Shown one piece after another: positions 43,838-52,945 of a stretch of DNA of 64,000 bases. The DNA comes from Morinoia aosen (lineage: Eukaryota; Arthropoda; Malacostraca; Amphipoda; Talitridae). The number at the start of each line of letters is the position of its first letter. Within the stretch, counting starts at the first letter, position 1. Both the position numbers and the translations under genes were made by a program. Under the pieces are notes generated by a model, which worked only from the letters and a program-made list of their open reading frames with translations, made no database searches and was not told where the DNA came from. Where the stretch lies: positions 35,148,183 to 35,212,182 of the forward strand of contig CM059560.1 of the NCBI GenBank assembly GCA_030386875.1, read 5' to 3'.

Positions 43838-44170
43838 AAAGAAACCATACAGTAAAAGTGGTGGCAGATAACCCACAATTACCTAGAGGAGTCTAAGAGG
43901 TACAGCAGGAGCCACAGAACTTACCACAGAACTTATATTGATGGAGTCAAAATTCAGAGCTTATTATCTCTGCTATGTATGATTTTTTTGGTCACATAAA
44001 AATAAAATCAGACATAGTTGCTCTGTATTATTCTATTCTAGATATTCTAGATAGTAAGCTCTGAATTTTGACTCCATCAATATAAGTTCTGTGGCTCCTG
44101 CTGTTCCTCTGAGACGCCTCTAGGTAATTGTGGGTTATCTGCCACCACTTTTACTGTATGGTTTCTTTTT
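43838..44170. repeat. Long hairpin within the hAT-like element (right)
   Basis: Arms of about 115 bp (43838-43973 and 44053-44170) pair through GAAACCATACAGTAAAAGTG/CACTTTTACTGTATGGTTTC, TGGCAGATAACCCACAATTA and a TATTGATGGAGTCAAAATTC block. The spacer contains a tandem-repeat unit (TTTTTTTGGTCACATAAAA). The left arm carries a short internal duplication (ACCACAGAACTTA). Confidence 0.8.
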
Positions 44171-44392
44171 GACGTTTTTATAACAATAAAATGACTAAAA
44201 AACATGGATATTAATATATTTTAGGTGTCCAGAAAAAAAACACAAAAAAAAAACAAAAAAAAACATAAAAACACGTGTTTTTGCAAAAAAAAAACCGCAA
44301 TAAAATAAAACTGTTTTTTTTGCATCACTAGTTAATCCTCATCTGATCTCATTTGGTGTAAATCTTGGTGAAACTCGTAGATCAACCCTTAA

Positions 44393-45440
44393 CACATTTC
44401 CTGCAAAGTGACCAACCGGTGGTCACTTCGGTGATTTTCATAGTGCTGCTGACCAACCCGCAGTCACTAACTCATTTTTTATTAAAACTTAACCCGCGCA
44501 CTGTAACTGGTCGCCTCATTTACCAGGCTCACTGGTTGCCAGACGTAAGGCATAACCCCAAGTTGTTATACACCAAAATGATCGTCTCAGCGAGTGCTAC
44601 ACAGCTGGAGCCAGAAACCCCCACATTGTGGGGGTTAAGGCAGAGCTCCAACCACTTGGAAGTTGGGAGGGGTAAGCACAGTCAGTGTGGTAAATGAGGC
44701 GACCGTGAGAGGGTGTGCGTGCGAACAGTCAGTGGCAGCCTCAGTTACCAGCGAAACTACTCAGGGCCTTATTTCGCCTTATTTCGTAAAAATGGCAAAT
44801 AAGACAAATCTGAAGTCAGTAGCGTGTAGAGCAGTATTTTATTCATATTGTGTGAAAATTACAAGTTTCGAAACACTATACTTACAGTAATATAACCAGA
44901 CATGCAAACATGCATTTATGTAGGAACTAAAACGAAGAATGGATAACACCTAGTAGACATAAATGGTCATAACTTTTTTTCTAATTGTTGTAGAGGAAAA
45001 ATAAAAACATCAGCAGGTTTGGAAGGATTTTCTGCATAAAATAGCAGTGAAAAACATTACATTGTTCCCAAAACACAAAAATGGCCATTGATCTCTTTGA
45101 AGCAATGTTGTGCAAAAATCTACGGAGTTTGACTCCATATTACAAAGAAACGGTTCAAGTTATCAAAAATCTGACAACATCAAAGTGTAAAGCAACATTT
45201 TTTACTCATTACTTCATATTTTTACATCTCTGCCTATTACGGTAAGTGAACAGGGAACGGCAGAGTAACGCGGGTAAATTGACTACTTTTCTGAGGGATG
45301 CGCGACCGTGCGCGGGTTAATGAAAGCTATATGAAGGCCTGATCCAGTTAATGTTTGCTATTTTCAAAGTTGATAACCACAATTGACTTTAAATTTAAAT
45401 TGAATATTGAACTTCAGTTTAACCCATCGTAGTTAACGTG
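44393..45440. mobile_element. TTAA-target MITE (family M1), copy 3, split by another element
   Basis: TTAA flanks at 44389-44392 and 45441-45444 with ends CACATT and AACGTG. Once the insert at 44493-45316 is discounted, about 220 bp remain. These match copies 1 and 2 (GCTGCTGACCAACCCGCAGT; GCCTGATCCAGTTAATG; CTTCAGTTTAACCCATCG). Confidence 0.8.
44493..45316. mobile_element. Nested TTAA-target element (family M2), 824 bp
   Basis: The ends are perfect inverses, CCCGCGCAC and GTGCGCGGG, with TTAA at 44489-44492 and 45317-45320. A subterminal inverted pair (GGTCGCCTCATTTACCA at about 44509 and TGGTAAATGAGGCGACC at about 44688) is also present. There is no transposase frame. Ends and target point to a piggyBac-like mobilising enzyme. 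Confidence 0.85.
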
Positions 45441-45616
45441 TTAAAAAAAATTATCCATATGAACCAGTCTCATTGTTAAAATCACTTGAAATTCAACAAT
45501 AGTGGTTAAATAAGCTGCAATCTTTATTAGCATTTCCAAGTGCTTCCTTATTGTTAAGTTGGATTATATTTAATGAAGAGAGCCTTATCTGTATCATTTT
45601 GTGTATTAACACTCTT

Positions 45617-46870
45617 TCCCTCGAGGAGAAGACAACTATTGTATCTAAAAGAATTAGCGCACCCAGGGGGAAAACGCGAGGTCCTGAGTTTATGATTAGT
45701 TAGGCCTCCCCTCTTTTTTGTTGGTATAGAATGTTTTTTCATTTTGTTACAAACCATCGTTTTTTGTTTCACTTCTTTCCTGTTTTTCAGCTTACTTTAG
45801 TCTACTTCAAGCTTCACTTTACCACTTTAGTCTTCAACTTTTATCTTGTTTCATAAATTTATTTTCTAACTTGCAGTTTCTAAGCATAGGGGATTTTGTG
45901 TGAGAGCAAACCTCATGCATAGATTCCCCGTTCCCTTAAGGACAGCGTCCCCCATAGGAATCCATGTTTTTTGAGATTTCTTGAAAACTGGGATTTTTAC
46001 TGCTATGAGAAGTGTCAAAGGTCAGGTACATCCTGTGAAAAAATGAGACTCGTACGTCACTTGTTCGCCCGCTATGGGGGTTTGAAGAATGGGGGGAAGG
46101 GAGGGGGAAGGGTTATTTTATCATGTTTCACCTCCTCCTGGCACTTTCTTCACGGCTTGACGTTGCTATGTCATCTCCTATGTCTCTGGATTACTCTATA
46201 ATGATTTCAGGGGTCTAACCTGAACCAAAAATTTAAAAAAATTTTTAATTACAATTGTTTGTTTCTTTGTTTTGCTTATAATGTAAACAATGGATTTTGG
46301 GGTTTCAAAATGCTTCTTCTCCGCCAGTTTTTGAGCTACTGTGATGATTTCGGTATCATTGGATGTGGAAAGACAAGGGCTTTTATAGAAGCTAAAAATT
46401 TCTTCACAATTATTTTTTGTTCATAAGTTATGTCATAAATCCACATTTTTTTGAAAACAGAGCTTGCTCTAGAATTTTTTTCATTTTTTTAATGAAAACA
46501 GAAAATTTGAGAAATAAATTTTAGCTTCTATAAAAGCCCTTGTCTTTTCGCATCTAATGATACCAAAATCCTCACTGTAGCTCAAAAGCTCAAAAACTGT
46601 TGGAGGAGATTTTTGAAAACCCCCAAAAAAATTTCGTTTTCCATGAATATCTCGTTTTCTTTGAAGAAAATTGCATTTCTTTATAGAAGATAAACAATTG
46701 CAAAATGAATTTCCTCTCAGTATACCAAATTTCATTGCTCTAGGTCCAATAACAAACAAAAAGATCCGGAAGGGGGGTGCTGTCCTCAACTCCATGCAAA
46801 ATTATGCCTTTCTTTTTTGGAGCACTTTTGTTGTGGTTAGAGAGGCTTAAACTAATTTATCTAATCTATA
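45617..46870 (+). repeat. S1 SINE-like copy split by a TTAA element
   Basis: The 5' part (45617-45935: GACAACTATTGTATCTAAAA, CCCAGGGGGAAAACG, TTTCCTGTTTTTCAGC, GCATAGATTCCCCGTTCCC) and the 3' part (from 46786: CAACTCCAT, TTTTGTTGTGGTTAGAGAGG, TTATCTAATCTA) are adjacent in the family. The interruption sits exactly at the family's CCCTTAACTCC site. Confidence 0.8.
45940..46785. mobile_element. TTAA-target element (family M3), 846 bp, inserted in an S1 SINE
   Basis: The ends are GGACAGCGTCCCCC on the left and the inverse of GGACAGCACCCCCC on the right, in a TTAA that belongs to the SINE (left TTAA 45936-45939 intact, right TCAA 46786-46789 mutated). Inside are two arms of about 95 bp (46308-46403 and 46511-46612) that form a long hairpin. 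There is no transposase frame. A related end is at 36004. Confidence 0.75.
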
Positions 46871-47295
46871 TACTTAATAGCAAAACTCAAAATTTGTGCG
46901 AGTCCGTTTGGAAAATTGGCTGAGTCTACATGGTCGAGTGAGGTATTAAATTGAAGCCACTGGTGTCTATATTTGCAGAAAACTATTTATTTAATTTTTT
47001 TTTAATTTTTTTTTTTTATTTTGATTTTTTTTCTTCTTTATTTCTTTATTTTTTGATTATTTACTTTTTTTTTAATTTTTATTTATTTTTTATTTATTTA
47101 TTTTTTTTTCCATTTTATTTTTTATATTTTTTTTATTTTTTTTATTTTTTTATTTTTTATTTTTTTTTATTTTTCTTATTTTTTATTTTTTTTAATTTTT
47201 TTTATTTTTTTATTTTTAGGCAAGTCGGACAACCCGATACTCGGGTTGAACCGGCTTAAGCTTAGCTGGTTACCGGAGGTAACCAGCTAGTCTAA
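46868..47295 (+). mobile_element. Possible Helitron/Helentron-like insert with T-rich core
   Basis: It starts after the SINE tail with TATATACTTAATAGCAAAAC. It ends with a strong hairpin, AGCTGGTTACC-GGA-GGTAACCAGCT (47264-47288), followed by AGTCTAA and then T. A 3' hairpin just before CTRR and a T is the Helitron signature, but the spacing is shorter than usual and no Rep-helicase is present. Confidence 0.35.
46984..47218. repeat. Low-complexity T/A tract
   Basis: About 235 bp almost purely of T and A in TTTTTATTTTTTT-like units with few C/G. The phenylalanine-rich frame across it is meaningless. Confidence 0.9.
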
Positions 47296-47510
47296 TCTTA
47301 TTAGCACTTTTTAAATAGCCTTTAGCATCTAAAAACTAAATAATTTTCAACTCGGGCACATCAGCAAGCTAGCACATTCCATTTTACCTGGATAACATCT
47401 TTAACCTCACAGTGGCGTGCGTAAAAAATTGAAGTATTTTAATCATCATTTCAGCAGGTAAAAATATTTAGTGAAATCTTGTGTATTGTAAGCGCATTTT
47501 GTCCCCCCAG

Positions 47511-47699
47511 GAAGTACAAAGAGCAAGTGAAAGTGTTGAGGCGCCGCTACCTGCAGCTGGCGAGGCACTTGGCCAGCAGGCCGCAGCTGCAGACCATCGG
47601 TGACCTCGTAGCGGCGTCGTCTCGCTTCCTCACGCAGGACCAGCTCCTCTTCTTCACCATGCAGTTGAAGGCTGGCTGCGACTCCACTCAGGGAGCAAG
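47511..47699 (+). CDS. THAP-like protein, exon C (coiled coil)
   Basis: A 189-bp exon between a CCCCCCAG acceptor and a GTTAGC donor. It completes the Arg codon from exon B and reads KYKEQVKVLRRRYLQLARHL, then IGDLVAASSRFLTQDQLLFF and MQLKAGCDSTQGA. The LRRRYLQL coiled coil followed by a helical block with LTQDQLLFF is how the region after the THAP finger looks in THAP9 and P-element-type transposases. GC content is far above that of the introns, which supports a real exon. The intron before it is 6.76 kb and is filled with nested transposons. Confidence 0.85.
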
Positions 47700-47867
47700 G
47701 TTAGCATTCTATATTCTAATTGCAACTTTTAAATCACTCAGTGCCAGAGTGCGTAAATTCGATATTCTAATTGCAAATTTAGTTCACTCATTGCCAAAGT
47801 ACTTAAATGAAGGCCCTAGTCAGGTTTCTTCTCATGGCATAGGCAGTTAGTAGAAATCTCTTGTCGT

Positions 47868-48208
47868 TTATGGGAATTAGCGCTTCTAAGGAGAAAATGT
47901 GAGGTCCCGAGTGGAGAGTCAGGTAGGTAGGCCTTCTTCTTGTTGAAATAGAATATTTTTTTGTTGAGAATCGTTTTTTTTTATTTACTGCAGTAATGTT
48001 TTCAGCCCCTATCACTTTCATTTCTAGTTTTCATCTTGTTTCATTAACTTCCCTAACTGACTGTTTCTATGCGCTGGGGTTCTTGTTTGGGAAGTTACCT
48101 TGTGAAAATGTTACACGTTCCCTTAACTCCATACTAAATGGTGCCTTTATCCTTTTTTTTTGAATACTTGTGATTAAGAAGGTTGAACTAACTTCAAATT
48201 TAATCTCA
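47868..48208 (+). repeat. S1 SINE-like copy in intron 3
   Basis: TATGGGAATTAGCGCTTCTA, GAAAATGTGAGGTCCCGAG and a CATACTAAATGGTGCC block in family order. The hairpin head is missing, so the copy is slightly 5'-truncated. A further S1 scrap (CGGTTCGCCGCTGTCCTG) is at about 49070-49115. Confidence 0.75.
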
Positions 48209-49481
48209 TTTCTTGCCTTTTACCTGACAGTCGTGACACATATTGAATATTGAGCTCTGCTCGGGCGCAGTTTTCAATGTTCGTTAGCTCATGCGAAGTA
48301 CCTACCTTTATGTCATTTATCGCACGGTCTTTAATAAGTTTCTTTATCCTTGTTGTGGGTGCAGGTAAAGTTTTGATCTGTTGACTTTTCTGCTCGAATT
48401 TACTTCGTTTTGCACCCACAATAGGTGTAGGATGAGTGAGCGATCACCATAGTAGATGGATAAGTGGGGGAGGGATAACTGGGTAAGATAAGTGGGTGGT
48501 TTCAGTGTAGGATGTGTGGGTGGTCATGATATTGGGATGTTGGTGTTTAAATTTTCTCTAGTCCTACGGCTGAAGACATTAGCAATAAAATATAATTCGT
48601 GACGCATAACTACCGATTATGTTAATATGATGGCCAATAGTGCTGAGGCTTTTCCCTAGTTTTGTAAGTGACTGATGCAGTTCGCATCACTTGTTGATCC
48701 AGTAAAATCAATCTGGATGCTACATCCAAGAGACAGTAATTCTATGATCTCAGAGCATTCAAATACTTGGTTAATTCATCAAGTATGCAAACATTCAGGC
48801 TAATGATGAGTGTTCTTGCAGTAGTAGCTCCAGTATATGCGCGAAATAGGATTTGATCGAATTAAAAAATGCTATTCGTTTATCGAACTGAGTTAGTGCC
48901 TCGTGATTCGTCGTTGGTGAAGTATTCACATTTGTACGTTAATAATTTTGCCTTGAACTATACTGAGTTACGCAGGGTCTACATTTTCAAAAGTTTTAGT
49001 ATCTAAATATTGCATTAAAGCTCTGTAGATGTGTTACAAGTCATGTCTTAATTTTACACTGTGTTAAGAACCATCTTTTTTCGGTTCGCCGCTGTCCTGT
49101 TTTTCATCACTTTGAAAGTGAAATTAGAGTCAAACAGACTCCAGTTCAAGAATAACAGTCCTTTGGCGCTCATGCTTGTAAGTTTTCAGCTTCTTGGGTG
49201 ACTTCCTTCTTCACAAAAAGCTAGGATTCCTCTTTTAGTGTGGATTTACCATTTGCTTTCATTAGTACTGCCTAGAGATTCTTTTTCTATTCAGGGTTCA
49301 GTACTAGCATTGGGTCGAGTGTTTTTTTTTTCTTTCATTTTTTATAATCTTGTTATTCCAGAGATCTCTTGCTCAAATAAAATCGTTAACACTCATGCTA
49401 GTACATTCCTTCGAGCTTGGTTTCATGGCATTAAGTACTACTTTCCAATGGGTGTGTCTTGATCAAAATACTTTTTCACAG

Positions 49482-49716
49482 ATTCTCAACGCGCGAGAAA
49501 CTTCTGGCTTTAGGACTGTACCAGCAAGACCCTGACACGTACAAATGGCTGCAGCGACTCTTCCACTTGCCATCGTCCGCCGAACTGGAACGCTGGTTGG
49601 ACTCGATCGCGCGAGGTAACCCCTTGAGAGTGAAGCAGCTCATGTATCATGTATACACGCGCTACTGCTTTAGACCGAGGGATGATGTGTTCCCTCACAC
49701 GCTTTCCGGGTATTGA
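49482..49716 (+). CDS. THAP-like protein, exon D (C-terminus)
   Basis: From a TTTTTCACAG acceptor the frame continues R|FSTREKLLALGLYQQDPDTY, then KWLQRLFHLPSSAELERWL. This is the signature of the P-element-transposase family block (seEeKllALaLYxxSPxxYxxLxxxFxLPSxxTLxxWL). The frame stops at TGA 49714-49716 after a further 35 or so residues. A GTAACC inside the exon at 49616 could instead be a donor to later exons, so the true C-terminus is uncertain. As seen, the protein lacks the catalytic RNase H-like domain, so a domesticated or regulatory role is more likely than transposition. Confidence 0.8.
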
Positions 49717-52613
49717 ACTTGATTAGGTCGTTCGTGCTCGGCTAAATTTCTGTAATATGGAAACTGACGTCTCTTGGACAATTATTACTTGCTTGGGCAC
49801 AACATTTTCTGCCCTCTATTACGAGAAATGAAATAAATTGTAAACCCTCATCGGAGTAACTATTTCAAGTTCTTTGATAAATCGAACTCGTTATTTTCAA
49901 TCTATCCTGAATTAAAGAGTTTTGTTCTTATAAAAATGACACCGAAAACCCAGAATTACAAGATGATCAAGCATTCACTCAACTTCGTCCAAGGAGTAAA
50001 TATTTACTTATCAGCGATGTTTGATAATTTGCTGTGAAAGTGCATACAATCTTGCAGTTCAATCGGATAAAAAAACTTCTTCGGATCTTCATCTTATTTA
50101 TACATAATTACATTCTTTACACACTCTGGAATTAACAGGGATTCCTTTGTTTTATTATTGAACGGAATTCAAACCGCTGGTTTATACTGTCAAACAACAT
50201 AATCGCGGTCAAATGAACTTAACTCTTCTAAGAATAAATGTTTCGAAAAAAAAGTTACTTCAGAGCTGTTAGTCTGAAAACTCCCTCGTTTGTGATAAGA
50301 TGTTAATCAACGGGTCTCACGACCTTGAAATTATAAAAAAAAGCTGTGGCTGAGGTAATCTAAACAGCGCCCTCATTTGAGTTTGCCACGCTGAAGTGTA
50401 CGCTCTTATAACCACAAAGAAAGTGATCTTGGATGTATTTCACGCCTTACGACACACCTCAAGATTATGATTGTTATTATTATTATTAGACTGCGAATTT
50501 TTGGCTGAGAAGTAAAAAAACATTTTAAGGAAAGTTCTCCGCGTTATAGATCATAATGGTCTCTAAACTTACGGCTTTCCCTAACTCCGAAATTTGTAAA
50601 GTGCTGTTAAAAATATATTAGTGATTTTGCGTTTAGCCTTATTGCTGAGCTAGGACTTCTTCTTTTAAATGTAGGACGTCGTTTTAGCACAACTTGAATC
50701 GAGTAATGCATTTCGGTATGAATAAAATTGTTTAATTTCAGAAACATTTTAGACTCTTGTCCCGCGTACCTAAATTAAGTTTGTCTATGATAATCCCAGT
50801 TCTCTTTGTTTAAAGAATCATTAAATTCAGTTAGCGGTAAAACTCATTTGAAAGAATACAGCATTCATTTTTGAAGCGAATTGAGAAAGTCAGAAATTGA
50901 TTTGTAAATTGTATACACGTTTTACTATAGCTTTGTATAAGTTCACTTCAGTAAACCGTATTGGATACGAAATAACTATTCGCATTTACTGGCGTCGTAT
51001 AAGTTGTCTACAAATTACCCCTTATGAACACGCACAGGCATGGTTGGATCGTAGCTATGAAGCTTTGCAGCGACTATCCCCGTTTTCATTAACTCGTAGA
51101 ATATTTCTTTTACTTTTGATGAGTTATAAGCTCGATACTTTGCCACCAAAAATAATTTAAATTCCTCTACATGAATGCATAACGTAAAATTCAGCGGTTC
51201 TTGCTATCACGTGCAAAACATGCTTCCTAGAATATTACTCGTGATTAAATATCTGTGTACGAAGTTACAATTTCACTCGGCATTGAATAACAACATATTG
51301 AACTATGTGCATGACCACAAACATTATTCTACCTAATTATGGGTATATGTACAAAAAAATCTCGTAAATGTCAACATCAATGAACATTCTACTGGAAAAA
51401 AAGTTCCACGACGAAAACTTACCAAAATCCTTACAACTTTTGCTGACATTATTGATTTGGCAGCACAATACGGGAGTTCCAGAGGGTATTCTTATTGAGA
51501 ACCAGTATTATCTTCTCTCGCTAGTGCAGGAAGTTCAATTACATGCCAATTATCTTTGATAAAAATTGTTATATGCTCCTAACAATACCACCGTTAATTT
51601 CTAGTTCTAAAACTTTCTCATGTTACGCACTAGGTAGAAACATTTTTCGTTCTAAGAGAAGCTTGAAACTGAACCCATCAACCTTTTCCTGTTACAAGTT
51701 GAGGACGACAAAATGTAAAGAAAATAAAGTTTTATAAAAAAAAGACAGTAACTACTTACTCAATCTACCTTAATACAATCAATGGAACATCGTTCAGAAC
51801 TTCGTGCAGACAATAATATAAGTCACCATACGTGCAGGACAATTCAGAAGAGACAGAGTAGAGTTCCAAACAATCGCTTGAATAATATTACAGATGGTTC
51901 AGGAAATTAACTAGCGAACGCACCCCAAAAAAATGTGCATGACCAAAACTTGTTAACTCACAACTTATGCAATATCTATTTGCCGAGAAGTAACTGAAAT
52001 TTGCAGACTAGAAACAAGTTCCATGTTCTACGCACTGTGAACAGTACACAACAATGACAACACTCGAGCCAAGTTCTTCTAACAAAGATTTTAAACACAC
52101 AGGATTTGAGTTATTTGTCTACCTTCATTTTCTTATGCGGTTTATGTTGACTGAACTTGAACAATTTAAGTAAGGACTTCATTGTAGTATTTTTCTTGTG
52201 AATTTAGTTGACCAAAATATATATTTGTTGCACTAAAATTCAACTCATGAACACGTACAAAACTAAGAAATTAGAATTATTAGGGACTTCCGAACATCGT
52301 TGCATAAAAGGCAGCATGAGAATCTCCCAAGAATAAAATATTTCACGAGGTAGAAAGTAACAGTATTTCTTGCACAATGTAAGCTTTTTCGATATGAGAA
52401 ATGGAGAGCAGAAAAAGGAACACGAATTCTTAATTATTCTAAGTGCAGTGCCAAACAAAAGGTAGATCGTTCGTTCATAGTAGTTCTTCATAGTTCGGTT
52501 TGAAGTATACATTCTTTATTTATGCGAAATACTAGAGCATTAGCTAACAAAATCAGCGCGATCATTTACTTCGTTTGAACCTATGGGGGATGAAATAAAG
52601 AAAACAATTTCAA
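49717..52613. other. Intergenic, 3' side of the THAP-like gene
   Basis: A possible polyadenylation signal AATAAA is at 49832-49837, about 115 bp after the stop. No other gene is recognised; frames of 60-90 codons here have no family motif. Confidence 0.45.
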
Positions 52614-52945
52614 ATTAGATTAGATGTTAGTTTAAGCCTTCCTAACCGTTACAAAGGCATTCCCAAAGAGAGGAAGGTATCATTTAGTATTGGAACGCTG
52701 AACCTATGCACATGGTGCATAGAAACAGTAACTTAAGGAAACTCATAAAACAAGATAAGTGTTAAAGAAGAAAGTAGTAGGTGCTAAAAAACAGGACAGC
52801 GGCGAACCGAAAAAAGATGGTTCTTAACATAACGAAAAACATTTTATTTCAACAAAAATAAGGCTTATCTAACTCTCAGCTCGGAGCCTCACATTTTCCC
52901 GCTGGGAGTACTAATTCTTATAGATACAATAGTTGTATCACCCTT
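52614..52945 (-). repeat. S1 SINE-like copy, reversed
   Basis: Starts (3' end) ATTAGATTAGATGTTAGTTT, then AAGCCTTCCTAACCGTTAC, and ends with the head GATACAATAGTTGTATCA. Nearly full length. Confidence 0.8.

Larger units (their letters stand above)
41445..44330. mobile_element. 2.9-kb hAT-like element made of oppositely oriented tandem repeats
   Basis: An exact 8-bp duplication, GTTAATCC, stands at 41437-41444 and 44331-44338. The ends are TAGAGATGTGACT on the left and, read inward, TAGTGATGCAAA on the right; both fit the hAT terminal pattern. The body has no transposase. It consists of degenerate repeats of about 85 bp (ATGACTAAAAAACATGGATA, then TTAATATATTTTATGTGACC, then AAAAAACCATGCTG) in one orientation up to about 42780 and in the reverse orientation from about 43080. 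Two long hairpins, an S1 SINE and a TTAA MITE interrupt it. It lies in intron 2 of the THAP-like gene. Confidence 0.8.

Noticed and set aside
46951-47259. Phenylalanine-rich 102-codon frame
   Set aside because: A consequence of the T/A low-complexity tract, not coding.
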